Shown: positions 25,660 to 33,819 of the stretch, in pieces
Numbering within the stretch: position 1 is the stretch's first letter
How the letters are laid out: every line of letters begins with the position of its first letter
NCBI RefSeq assembly: GCF_947503465.1
Contig: NZ_CANNDN010000002.1
Coordinates: 558,001-622,000 of the forward strand
Direction of reading: 5' to 3'
DNA: 64,000 nt
Source of the DNA: an uncultured Tateyamaria sp.
Lineage (GTDB): Bacteria; Pseudomonadota; Alphaproteobacteria; Rhodobacterales; Rhodobacteraceae
Program-made: the position numbers and the translations under genes
The notes under the pieces: model-generated
Told to the model about the DNA's origin: nothing
The model's database searches: none
Seen by the model: the letters and a program-made list of their open reading frames with translations, nothing else

Positions 25660-26403
25660 ATGAAACTTGCCGGACAAACGGCCATCGTGACCGGTGGCGG
25701 CCGCGACATCGGGCTTGCAGCAGCACTTAGGCTCGCATCGGAAGGTGCAAATGTGGCACTCAACTACTTTTCAAGTGGCGCAGGCGCAGATGCTGCCGCT
25801 GAACACATCAAGCAACAAGGCGGCCAAGCGTTTGCATTGCAAGGCGATCTGACACAGCAATCCGACGTCGATGCGCTGGTCGCCAAAACTGTCGACGAAT
25901 TTGGCGGCATCGACATCCTGGTGAACAATGCAGGTGGCCTGATCGCGCGCAAAACCATCGCAGAGATGGAGTTGGCCCACTGGAATGCAGTAATGGATTT
26001 GAACGTCACAAGCGTGTTCATGATCACCAAGGCGTGCCTTGCGCACATGACATCAGGTGCAATCGTGAACCTCGCCAGCCAAGCCTCCCGGGACGGTGGC
26101 GGTGCAGGTGCTGTCGCCTATGCCACGTCCAAGGGCGCGATCACCACCATGACCCGTGGCCTCGCAAAAGAGCTTGGCCCCGACATCCGTGTAAACGCCT
26201 TGTGTCCCGGCATGATCGATACGGACTTCCACAACATTCACACCGCAGACGCCGCCCGCCGTGGGTTCGAGGCAACGGTCCCCGTCAAACGGCAAGGGAC
26301 AGTCGAAGACACCGCCAATCTGATCCTGTTTCTTGCCTGCCATGATTCGGCATTCATCACGGGCGCGAATATCGACATCAACGGCGGCATGCTGTTTTCG
26401 TGA
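25660..26403 (+). CDS. Short-chain dehydrogenase/reductase, possible DEH (4-deoxy-hexoseulose uronate) reductase
   Basis: A 247-residue classical SDR. The cofactor motif is TGGGRDIG (11-18), NNAG is at 89-92, and the catalytic residues are Ser140, Tyr154 and Lys158 (YATSK). The C-terminus GANIDINGGMLFS is standard. It has AAGGA upstream of the ATG and is followed directly by a KdgF-like gene. In alginate and pectin degraders, an SDR reduces the open-chain product DEH to 2-keto-3-deoxygluconate after KdgF action; the neighbourhood supports that reading here. The SDR fold alone does not fix the substrate, so a general sugar or polyol dehydrogenase remains possible. Confidence 0.85.
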   Translation: MKLAGQTAIVTGGGRDIGLAAALRLASEGANVALNYFSSGAGADAAAEHIKQQGGQAFALQGDLTQQSDVDALVAKTVDEFGGIDILVNNAGGLIARKTIAEMELAHWNAVMDLNVTSVFMITKACLAHMTSGAIVNLASQASRDGGGAGAVAYATSKGAITTMTRGLAKELGPDIRVNALCPGMIDTDFHNIHTADAARRGFEATVPVKRQGTVEDTANLILFLACHDSAFITGANIDINGGMLFS

Positions 26404-26423
26404 ACCGCAAGGGGCCCTTTGAC

Positions 26424-26735
26424 ATGACCGAATACCCAATTGTCGTGACCAGCGACGGCGTGACCCGTCAGGTGCTTGCCGATCATCCCGACATGATGGT
26501 GGTTGCGTTCCGGTTCGACAGCGTGGGCGCCATTGGCGCGCTACACGCCCACCCACATGTTCAGTCGACCTATGTCGAGACGGGGCGCTTTCGCTTCACG
26601 ATAGGTGATGAAATCCGCGACGTCGCGGCCGGAGACAGCTTTGTCATCCCGACCGGCGCACTGCACGGGTGCGAATGCATGGAACCGGGTACGCTGATTG
26701 ACTGCTTCACGCCGCGCCGTGACGACTTTCTTTGA
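26424..26735 (+). CDS. kdgF: KdgF-like cupin, probable unsaturated uronate ring-opening enzyme
   Basis: A 103-residue single-domain cupin. The metal ligands are readable as His41, His43, Gln47 (HAHPHVQ) and His81 (ALHG). The C-terminal DCFTPRRDDFL gives Asp93, Phe95 and Arg99, the same D-x-F-x3-R spacing as the catalytic residues reported for KdgF. KdgF turns 4,5-unsaturated monouronates released by pectate or alginate lyases into linear ketouronates. The ATG at 26424 is preceded by AAGGGG; an alternative GTG at 26400 overlaps the dehydrogenase stop. Other small cupins share the fold, but the C-terminal motif and neighbours favour KdgF. Confidence 0.72.
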   Translation: MTEYPIVVTSDGVTRQVLADHPDMMVVAFRFDSVGAIGALHAHPHVQSTYVETGRFRFTIGDEIRDVAAGDSFVIPTGALHGCECMEPGTLIDCFTPRRDDFL

Positions 26736-26969
26736 AGCCGGTTAAGCGGGACAGGCACGCGCCGCGGACGTAGGGGATCAACGCCCGCCGCAACGTGGCC
26801 GTTATGGCGGATACCGGGTTCACTCCACGCGGGTTTGGGGCGCCACGGTCTTTTTCGGTCCTTTTTGTCCATCCCTACAGGTCCGGGCGATGCCTCTGGT
26901 TTTTGAAACCACAGTGGACATGGACAGCCTGACCACTGAAGCCCCATTCGACATTGGACACCCGACCAC

Positions 26970-27980
26970 ATGAACCGACGTACCTTTAACGCGACAGCGA
27001 TCGCCGCTGCCGTGTCGCCATTGCCGCGCCAGCTATCCGCAGCAGCCGTTTCCAAAGCCTCGACCGGCTACCAGTTTGCCGCGATCAATGACGGGCTGCT
27101 CACAGTCAAGCACAGCGGCATGGCCCGCGCCGGAACCGCCGTCGACGATGACACCCTGTTTCAAGTGGCATCCTGCTCGAAAACGGTGACGGCCCTGGCT
27201 GTCCTGGCTCTGGTGCGCGACGGACACGTTGACCTGGACGAACCGGTCAACCGGTATCTCCGCCGATGGCACTTGACCGGAGCCAGGGGCGCAAAGGCAA
27301 GTATCGCGGAACTCATGTCTCACACGGCGGGCACGACTGTACATGGGTTCGAAGGCTACGAGCCGGACGAAGACCTTCCAGATCTGACCGAAATCCTGGG
27401 AGGGCACGGACCGGCGAATTCAGGTCCCATCCAGGCACGTCGCAGGCTGTTTCGGCAGTTCAGATACAGCGGTGGCGGCACAATGGTTTTGCAAGCGCTG
27501 ATCGAAGACGTGACCGGCATGGATTTCGCGGCTTACACACGTGATGCGGTTCTTAAACCCGTTGGCGCATCCGGCGCGACGTTTGCAATCATACCGGACG
27601 CACCTTTCGCACACGGGTCCTTTGAAAACGGCAAGGCGCTCAACGGTGGCTTCAGAAGGCACCCCGAAAGCGCTGCGGCCGGGCTCTGGGCCACTGCATC
27701 TGATCTTGCCCGGATATTCCACGCCGTGCTTCGCGCGTTGGACGGGGTGCGCCACGCCCTCATCCCGATCGCATTGGCCGAGCGTATGGTCACACCGGTA
27801 AGCAGCGGCGCAGGTTTAGGTGTTTTTGTGTCCCCCGGCCCGATGATTTCGCATCAGGGGCGAAACTTCGGTTTTGATGCAATTGTGGTTGCCGATCTCA
27901 GAACCGGACGCGTCCGTGCGGCTGTCACAAACCAAAACGGCGCCCTTGATACATATGCCCGCCAACTCTTGCCTCAATGA
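26970..27980 (+). CDS. Exported serine hydrolase (class C beta-lactamase/esterase fold)
   Basis: A 336-residue protein with the penicillin-binding-protein-like fold. The nucleophile motif is S68-C-S-K71, the second motif is Y166-S-G, and the third is likely HQG (in ISHQGRNFG). The N-terminus has an NRRTF twin-arginine pattern and a weakly hydrophobic stretch ending in AAA, so export is probable. The middle section SIAELMSHTAGTTVHGF is typical of beta-lactamase-related esterases and D-amino-acid peptidases. No clear ribosome site precedes the ATG. The membrane AraC regulator follows after 80 bases on the same strand, a pairing that may be functional. It should not be assumed to confer antibiotic resistance. 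Confidence 0.82.
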   Translation: MNRRTFNATAIAAAVSPLPRQLSAAAVSKASTGYQFAAINDGLLTVKHSGMARAGTAVDDDTLFQVASCSKTVTALAVLALVRDGHVDLDEPVNRYLRRWHLTGARGAKASIAELMSHTAGTTVHGFEGYEPDEDLPDLTEILGGHGPANSGPIQARRRLFRQFRYSGGGTMVLQALIEDVTGMDFAAYTRDAVLKPVGASGATFAIIPDAPFAHGSFENGKALNGGFRRHPESAAAGLWATASDLARIFHAVLRALDGVRHALIPIALAERMVTPVSSGAGLGVFVSPGPMISHQGRNFGFDAIVVADLRTGRVRAAVTNQNGALDTYARQLLPQ

Positions 27981-28060
27981 CGCGACCGGTCGTGCTGGTC
28001 TTCTGACCACTGCCGCTTTAGGGGATTGGCCCATTGACGGTGTTTGAGACAGTTTGATGC

Positions 28061-29263
28061 ATGGATGATGTGGTCGTGGAACTGACCAGCACGGGCACCT
28101 TCGCCATCGCGGCGTTCGGTGCTGTGTTCTGTTTGATGCAGACGAAGTATTCTCGCATCAACCGCAGTTTCGCGGCGTTTCTTGCGGCAGTGGCCATGAA
28201 CAACCTGCCCGATGCGTTTCGGCAGCTGATCGACGCGACGCCAACTCTTCATGGACCTGCAATCGACATCGCCGTATGGCCCAGCAACTTTTTGCTGGGT
28301 CCGCTTTTCTGGATATACGTCTTCATTTTGACGTCGCCGGAACAAAAAAGGCCCACGCGGCTTTGGCGACATTTTGTGTTGCCGTGTCTCGCCCTGCTGG
28401 CAGCCCTCCCGGTCCTGGCGGCATCGCCCGATGTCAGCACCGCCTTGATGTCGGACCAAGGGGAGGTGGACACGGCATGGACACTGGCCCTGATGGTGTG
28501 GGTCGGCGTGCTGCAACTTGCCGTCTATCCTCAAATTGCTCTTTACCTTGTCCTGATCATACGCCGACTGTCGCGGTTCCGGCAGAAGTTGCGGGATGTG
28601 TATGCCAGCACGGAACGGCACGAATTGCGCTGGATCTATGTGATTGGCGGGCTTGGCGCGCTGTTTTGGCTGACGCAAGCGGGCTTGCTGTTCGTTGCCT
28701 TCGATACAACGGACACCGAAACGCCGGCTGCATTCCTCATTTTTGCAAGCCTGGCCGGGTTTGCGCTCGTCTCGGCAACCGTGCTTTGGGGGTTGCGGCA
28801 ACGCCCGCCTCTGGTGCCGGACGTCGAAGACCCAAATCCACCTGAACCGCCCGCCAGTGAAACGACGAAAAAGTACGAAAAGTCGGCACTTAGTGACGAG
28901 GCGTCCCAACGGCTTGGTCGCAAACTGCGCGCCGCGATGGAGATTGACCATCTGCACCGCGACCCCAACCTGTCGCTTTGGGCCTTGGCGCGTCACACCG
29001 GGGCGTCCTCAAACTACATTTCCCAAACGCTCAACGAACAGATCGGCGAAAGCTTTTTTGATTTCGTGAACGGGTATCGTGTGGCCGAGGCGAAGACGCT
29101 GCTTGCAACGACCGACAAATCCGTTTTGACGATAACCTATGATGTGGGGTTCAACGCCCGTTCCTCATTCTACAACGCGTTCAAGCGCATAGCTGGGCAA
29201 ACGCCGTCCAGTTATCGAAAAACGATGTCTCAGCGTGACGGTTTGGACGACAGCAAATCCTGA
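28061..29263 (+). CDS. Membrane-bound AraC-family transcriptional regulator
   Basis: A 400-residue protein. The first 245 residues contain about seven hydrophobic segments (for example TFAIAAFGAVFCLM, FLLGPLFWIYVFIL, HFVLPCLALLAALPVL, LALMVWVGVLQLAVYP). A Pro-rich linker (PNPPEPP) follows, then a C-terminal AraC DNA-binding domain at about 295-390 with two helix-turn-helix units (LSLWALARHTGASSNYISQTLNE and ITYDVGFNARSSFYNAFKRIAGQTPSSYR). DNA-binding domains fused to a seven-helix module presumably sense a signal in or across the membrane. It stands directly after the serine hydrolase gene and before two small envelope genes, which are its candidate targets. Confidence 0.85.
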   Translation: MDDVVVELTSTGTFAIAAFGAVFCLMQTKYSRINRSFAAFLAAVAMNNLPDAFRQLIDATPTLHGPAIDIAVWPSNFLLGPLFWIYVFILTSPEQKRPTRLWRHFVLPCLALLAALPVLAASPDVSTALMSDQGEVDTAWTLALMVWVGVLQLAVYPQIALYLVLIIRRLSRFRQKLRDVYASTERHELRWIYVIGGLGALFWLTQAGLLFVAFDTTDTETPAAFLIFASLAGFALVSATVLWGLRQRPPLVPDVEDPNPPEPPASETTKKYEKSALSDEASQRLGRKLRAAMEIDHLHRDPNLSLWALARHTGASSNYISQTLNEQIGESFFDFVNGYRVAEAKTLLATTDKSVLTITYDVGFNARSSFYNAFKRIAGQTPSSYRKTMSQRDGLDDSKS

Positions 29264-29435
29264 TTGGGCCACGTCCGCCCCATTACGACTGATCAGGACA
29301 CCCGAACACGCCACCACTCACACACACGCAACCGGAACGAGGTGACATGCGCCAATTGTCTGGTGCTGCGCGCCTCGTTTGTCATCCGCCCTGCACAAGC
29401 GGGGTCGGGTCATGGAAAACGAGAAAGGTAAAACC

Positions 29436-29618
29436 ATGAAAAAATTTCTTATCATTGCTGCACTTGGCCTCAGCGCGTGCGATTCACCGGCGGAAATCGC
29501 TGCAAGCGATCAGCTGGATGCAGCCTGTCTGAACGGAAACCTCCAGGCCTGCGCCGCCGTTCAACAACGGGTCAATGCCCGCAATCAAACCTTGGCCACG
29601 TCGGCGGGGGGTTTCTAA
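29436..29618 (+). CDS. Small lipoprotein of unknown function
   Basis: A 60-residue gene product starting MKKFLIIAALGLSACDSP: a short lipoprotein signal with the lipobox LSAC, so the mature form is only about 45 residues and lipid-anchored. The rest (AEIAASDQLDAACLNGNLQACAAVQQR) holds two further cysteines that could form a disulfide. GAGAAAGG lies 6-8 bases upstream of the ATG; earlier in-frame starts at 29379 and 29412 lack a signal. I do not recognise the family. A hairpin (29628-29660) follows its stop. Confidence 0.7.
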   Translation: MKKFLIIAALGLSACDSPAEIAASDQLDAACLNGNLQACAAVQQRVNARNQTLATSAGGF

Positions 29619-29627
29619 GTGATCGCG

Positions 29628-29660
29628 CCCGAGCGGCATCTGCGGAAAGGGTCGCTCGGG
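29628..29660 (+). other. Hairpin downstream of the small lipoprotein gene
   Basis: CCCGAGCG at 29628-29635 pairs with CGCTCGGG at 29653-29660 across a 17-base loop, nine bases after the stop codon. A second 8-bp hairpin (CCGACCCA/TGGGTCGG) lies at 29744-29768. Neither has a good T-run. They may be weak terminators or structure in the leader of the next small gene. Confidence 0.4.
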
Positions 29661-29852
29661 ACGCCGGAAGGCTTGAAAGCGCGCCCATACTGTCAGTGTC
29701 CGTTCCATCGGTGGTGATTGTGCCCGGCGCATCCAACAGGTGCCCGACCCAGGTCCCACTTGGGTCGGCGCGCCAAACCCGCCTTTTTCATGCCTCTACA
29801 TCCGCCCGGGTGTTTCCGCGGTGCTGGCATGACTGCTGCAAGGAACTTTTGA

Positions 29853-30023
29853 ATGTTACGCAAACTTGCATACGGTGCATTGGTCGGCTCTGCGGTCGGC
29901 GCCCCATTTGGCTATTTTGTATTCGATGGCCTTCCAGGCGCGGTTGGCCTGTGTTGCTCGATAACCGCCTGCATCTGGGGTGCGCAGTTCAGTTCACCGG
30001 AAGACAGCGACGAAGAATCGTGA
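29853..30023 (+). CDS. Small membrane protein (56 residues), unknown function
   Basis: An open frame of 56 codons starting MLRKLAYGALVGSAVGAPFGYF, preceded by AAGGA with an eight-base spacer, a good ribosome site. Two glycine/alanine-rich hydrophobic segments (about 7-24 and 27-44, the second with CCS and TAC) and an acidic C-terminus (SPEDSDEES) suggest a small double-pass or hairpin membrane protein. I know no family for it. It sits 234 bases after the lipoprotein gene and 248 bases before the LacI regulator, on the same strand as both. Confidence 0.55.
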   Translation: MLRKLAYGALVGSAVGAPFGYFVFDGLPGAVGLCCSITACIWGAQFSSPEDSDEES

Positions 30024-30271
30024 GGGCGAGGCGCTGGGTGATCAGACAGGGCGCATCCTTGTCAGCCGAATAAGCGCGCGCCGCCATCGGCGTTCCCCTG
30101 CACCGGGCGACCGGCCGGACCGGCCCACAACCAGCGGCCAAAACCTGTGCAGACTTTCGGCATTTGCCTGAAAAACCTGACGGCACGGGGTATTGCCTTG
30201 ACGCATCCGGGGCAAGTTAAATACCTTATCGAAGTTACCGCGCGATATGTTTGCACGCATCAGGTGTTAAA

Positions 30272-31303
30272 ATGGGACAGCCGAAAATTCGCAATATGGA
30301 AGAATTCGCTGCGATCAGCGGTATTTCCCGGCCAACTGTGTCAAAGTACTTCAATGATCCGGAAAGCGTCCGGGCAACTACTCGGGCGAAAATAGAGGCC
30401 GCCCTGAAAAAGTACGACTACCAGCCAAACGTCTTCGCGATGAACCAGAACAGGCGCACGACCAAGAACATCGGTGTCGTTGTGCCAAACCTCGCCGACC
30501 CGTTTTTTTCCGAGATCGGCAGGCGCGTGGAACTGGCCTGCATCAAGGCTGGGTACAGCCCCATTCTGCTAAGCTCTCACGGCAGTGCCGACATGGAACG
30601 GGACAACCTGAATTCACTGCGGTCGCTGAAACCGGCGGGCATTTTGCTGGCACCGTTCGGACGGATGTCGGACGAAGCTGCGGTCCGGGACATCGACCGG
30701 GATTTTCCGCTTGTTCTGTTCGATGCGAACATGAGCGGGATCGGCCAGGCATTCGCCGGCACGGACAACGCGCAAAGCGTTGATTTAATGGTTGAGTACC
30801 TGTGCCGCAGCGGTGAACCACCCTGCTTTTTCGAGATGAAGACGCCCACGAACCCGAATGCCAACAAACGGCACCAAGCCTATGTCGAAAGTATGGAGCG
30901 GCACGGACAGGTCCCGCGCATTTTCCAGGCCGATGGCGAAGGCTGGAACTTTGAAGAGATCGGGAGCACCGAAGGTGGTCGTCTGCTGTCGTCCAGGGCA
31001 TTCAGCACCAACACCGTATTGTGCAGCAATGATCGCCTTGCAATCGGCATGCTGTCGGCAGCGTACGGGCTTGGGCTTTGCGTGGGACATGGCGCGGACT
31101 GCGACCTGCGCATTGCCGGACATGATGACCACCCGTTTTCCAGGTTCACCTGCCCTCCCCTGACGACAATCGCGCAGGACTATGAAGCGATTGCAAATCA
31201 TGCGGTTAGCGAACTTTTCGGGATGCTTGAAAACGATGAACGCCTTTCGGATCGCACGGAAACGACCTTCGAGGGGCGCCTGGTCATGCGGGACTCCGCC
31301 TAG
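30272..31303 (+). CDS. LacI-family transcriptional regulator of the polyol operon
   Basis: A 343-residue regulator. The N-terminal helix-turn-helix is at about residues 6-30 (MEEFAAISGISRPTVSKYFNDPESVRATTRAKIEAAL), followed by the hinge (YQPNVFAMNQNRR) and a periplasmic-binding-protein-like sugar domain (NIGVVVPNLADPFFSEIGRRVE). It lies 115 bases upstream of the smoE start in the same direction. A palindrome with a central CG at 31333-31350, next to the smoE promoter, is its likely operator. A TTGACG hexamer at 30198-30203 marks a possible promoter for the gene itself. The effector is probably a hexitol or derived sugar. Confidence 0.88.
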   Translation: MGQPKIRNMEEFAAISGISRPTVSKYFNDPESVRATTRAKIEAALKKYDYQPNVFAMNQNRRTTKNIGVVVPNLADPFFSEIGRRVELACIKAGYSPILLSSHGSADMERDNLNSLRSLKPAGILLAPFGRMSDEAAVRDIDRDFPLVLFDANMSGIGQAFAGTDNAQSVDLMVEYLCRSGEPPCFFEMKTPTNPNANKRHQAYVESMERHGQVPRIFQADGEGWNFEEIGSTEGGRLLSSRAFSTNTVLCSNDRLAIGMLSAAYGLGLCVGHGADCDLRIAGHDDHPFSRFTCPPLTTIAQDYEAIANHAVSELFGMLENDERLSDRTETTFEGRLVMRDSA

Positions 31304-31332
31304 GCCAATAGCTATACGCCAGCACCCTAGAT

Positions 31333-31350
31333 AATTTGCGCGCGTAAATT
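31333..31350. promoter_or_regulatory. LacI-type operator in the smo operon promoter
   Basis: AATTTGCGCGCGTAAATT is an 18-bp palindrome with one mismatched pair and the central CG usual for LacI-family sites. It ends five bases before a TTGACT hexamer (31356-31361), with TACGTT at 31380-31385 as a possible -10. The smoE start codon is at 31419. Confidence 0.6.
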
Positions 31351-31418
31351 TTTTATTGACTTCGCGTCACCACCCCTTGTACGTTTCCTTCGATCGCCAA
31401 ACACGGAGGAAATTGGGG

Positions 31419-32717
31419 ATGTCCATCAAGAAAACACTGTATTGTGCAACGGCACTGTCACTGGTGACAGTTGGCGGTGCTCTTGCCGACGGTCATGCGA
31501 AAGAGCTGACAATCGCGATCGTGAACAACGGTCACATGATCAACATGCAGAAAGTTGCAGAAGCCTACACAGAAGAAACAGGCGTTGCACTGAACTGGGT
31601 GTCGCTCGAAGAAGGCGTGCTGCGCGAGCAGGTCACATCCGACACCGCCACCGGCGGCGGTCAGTACGACATCATCAACATCGGCATGCAAGAAGCACCC
31701 ATCTGGGGCGCAGCCGGCTGGATCGAACCGCTTGAGTTCGGCGCCGAGTACGACGCTGACGACATCCTGCCCGCCATGCGCGAAGGCCTGAGCCATGACG
31801 GCACGCTTTATGCGGCACCGTTTTACGGCGAAAGCTCGATGGTGATGTACCGCAAGGACCTGGCCGACGCGGCTGGCGTCACCATCGCCGACAACGACAG
31901 CTGGGAAAACGTCAAGGCAGCCGCTGCCGCAATGCACGACCCCGACAACGGCGTTTATGGCGCATGCCTGCGCGGCAAGCCCGGTTGGGGCGACAACGCG
32001 GCCTTCATCACCACCGTGGCCAACTCGTTCGGCGCACGCTGGTTCGATGCAGATTTCAAACCCCAGCTCGACTCACCCGAATGGAACGCAGCCGTCAGCT
32101 TCTATGTTGACCTGCTCAGCAGCTACGGCCCTCCCGGTTCGGAAGGCAACTCGTTCAACGAGATCCTGGCGCTCTACAACGAAGACAAATGTGGCCTGTG
32201 GATCGACGCGACAATCGCCGCCTCGTTCCTGGAAAACCCGAACGTCGCCTATGCACAGTCGCCTAACGCCGGTAACCCGGTAGGTGCAAACTGGCTGTGG
32301 GCGTGGGCGATGGCCGTGCCCGCCGGTACAGAGAACGCCGAAGAAGCAAAAGCCTTCATCGAGTGGGCCACGTCCAAAGACTATGTGCAGGCTGTTGGCA
32401 ACCATCCCGACTTTGGCTGGGCCAAAGTTCCGACAGGTCAGCGCGCATCGACCTACGCAATCCCTGAATTCCAGGCTGTTGCAAAATTCGCAGAGGCTGA
32501 AATGGCCGCCATCGACTCCGCTGCACCCGGCGCCACGGACCTGAAGCCATACGTTGGTGTCCAGTTTGTCGCCATTCCCGAGTTCCCGGAAATCGGCAGC
32601 GCGTTCGGTCAGGAAATGGCCGCGGCACTGTCCGGCGCGAAGTCGGTCGAAGATGCCTTGGCCGCGGCTCAGGAAGCCGCTGACTCGGTCATGAAAGAAG
32701 CGGGTTACTACGAGTAA
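31419..32717 (+). CDS. smoE: Polyol ABC transporter, periplasmic binding protein (SmoE-like)
   Basis: A 432-residue family 1 solute-binding protein. The signal peptide MSIKKTLYCATALSLVTVGGALA is cut before DGHAKE, a common mature start in this group. Typical sections are TIAIVNNGHMINMQKVAEAYTEETG, QYDIINIGMQEAPIW, APFYGESSMVMYRKDL and GANWLWAWAMAVP. GGAGG lies nine bases before the ATG. It is the first gene of a set whose order matches the Rhodobacter sphaeroides sorbitol/mannitol operon. A perfect 10-bp hairpin and a 156-base gap separate it from smoF. Confidence 0.9.
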   Translation: MSIKKTLYCATALSLVTVGGALADGHAKELTIAIVNNGHMINMQKVAEAYTEETGVALNWVSLEEGVLREQVTSDTATGGGQYDIINIGMQEAPIWGAAGWIEPLEFGAEYDADDILPAMREGLSHDGTLYAAPFYGESSMVMYRKDLADAAGVTIADNDSWENVKAAAAAMHDPDNGVYGACLRGKPGWGDNAAFITTVANSFGARWFDADFKPQLDSPEWNAAVSFYVDLLSSYGPPGSEGNSFNEILALYNEDKCGLWIDATIAASFLENPNVAYAQSPNAGNPVGANWLWAWAMAVPAGTENAEEAKAFIEWATSKDYVQAVGNHPDFGWAKVPTGQRASTYAIPEFQAVAKFAEAEMAAIDSAAPGATDLKPYVGVQFVAIPEFPEIGSAFGQEMAAALSGAKSVEDALAAAQEAADSVMKEAGYYE

Positions 32718-32732
32718 TTCGAGCAGACCAGG

Positions 32733-32755
32733 AAGGCCCGGGACCCCCGGGCCTT
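32733..32755 (+). other. Intercistronic hairpin between smoE and smoF
   Basis: AAGGCCCGGG and CCCGGGCCTT form a perfect 10-bp stem with the loop ACC, starting 16 bases after the smoE stop and lacking a T-run. It probably stabilises the smoE message or reduces read-through into the permease genes. Confidence 0.7.
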
Positions 32756-32873
32756 CACCCCAAGGGCCCATCGAAAGCCTTGCCCGATCGGGCATACCGT
32801 TCGAAACTGAAACCCATAGAATTTTAACGCACTGCACGCGGCGGACAAAACGTCTCGCCAAGGTAGGAAAGTC

Positions 32874-33812
32874 ATGTCCAACAGAACGCTCCCCCGTTTG
32901 CTTCAGACACCCGCCGTCATACTGCTGCTGATCTGGATGCTGATCCCTCTGAGCCTCACGCTTTACTTTTCGTTCATCCGCTACGTGCTGAACAACCTGC
33001 GTCGCCCCGAATGGACCACCCCGTCCTTCAGCAACTGGCGCGGGTTCGGCAATTACGAATTCGTCCTGAACTCCAAGGACTTCGTACTCGCCATCCAGAA
33101 CAGTCTGCTGATTGTCTGCAGCATCCTGTTTCTGACCGTCATCCTCGGTGTCCTCATCGCCGTCCTGATCAACAAGGCCTTTCCGGGCCAGGGGATCGTC
33201 CGGGTCCTGCTGATCTCGCCCTTTTTCGTGATGCCCGCCGTGAACGCCGTGCTCTGGATCAACATGATCCTCGACCCCGTGTTGGGCCTGCAGGGCCTTG
33301 CCGTGAATGGCATCAATGACCTGATCGCATCGCTGCAGGGCGCGCCTGTCGTGGGCTGGTTCTTCTCGCTCTGGCCGGAACTGGAACCGATTTCCTTCCG
33401 CGCCACGCAAACATCGGCCTATGCGGTGATCATCATGGTCACATGGCAATGGACGCCCTTCGCGGTCCTGATCTTCATGACCTCCCTGCAATCCGAGGAC
33501 CAGCAACAGAAAGAGGCCGCGATCCTTGATGGGGCCAGCGCATGGTCGCAATTCAGGTTCCTGACCCTGCCCCATCTGGGTCGCCCCATCGCCATCGTTG
33601 TGATGATCCAGGCGATCTTCCACCTGTCGCTCTATGCCGAGATCGAGATCGTGAGCCGCGGCAACGGCAACAAGAACCTGCCGTATCTGATCGGTGAATT
33701 TGCCAACAACAACATCGGCGCGGCCTCTGCCACCGGCATCTTCGCCGTCATCCTCGCCAACATCGTCGCCATCTTCCTGCTGCGGATGGTTGGCAAGACA
33801 TTGATGGAGTAA
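32874..33812 (+). CDS. smoF: Polyol ABC transporter permease (SmoF-like)
   Basis: A 312-residue MalF-type permease with six predicted helices. The cytoplasmic EAA loop contacting the ATPase is readable as KEAAILDGASAWSQFRFLTLPHLGRP. The first helix is ILLLIWMLIPLSLTLYF. A TAGGAAA ribosome site precedes the ATG. It pairs with SmoG, which starts eight bases after its stop. Together they form the membrane channel for sorbitol, mannitol or related hexitols. Confidence 0.9.
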   Translation: MSNRTLPRLLQTPAVILLLIWMLIPLSLTLYFSFIRYVLNNLRRPEWTTPSFSNWRGFGNYEFVLNSKDFVLAIQNSLLIVCSILFLTVILGVLIAVLINKAFPGQGIVRVLLISPFFVMPAVNAVLWINMILDPVLGLQGLAVNGINDLIASLQGAPVVGWFFSLWPELEPISFRATQTSAYAVIIMVTWQWTPFAVLIFMTSLQSEDQQQKEAAILDGASAWSQFRFLTLPHLGRPIAIVVMIQAIFHLSLYAEIEIVSRGNGNKNLPYLIGEFANNNIGAASATGIFAVILANIVAIFLLRMVGKTLME

Positions 33813-33819
33813 CGGACAC

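Noticed and set aside
26970-27980. Antibiotic-resistance beta-lactamase
   Set aside because: The fold motifs are present, but the protein is closer to the broad esterase/peptidase group than to known beta-lactamases.
29477-30073. A 198-codon plus-strand frame over the two small genes
   Set aside because: It has no good start site, has an Arg/Cys-rich random-like sequence, and overlaps the lipoprotein gene in another frame.
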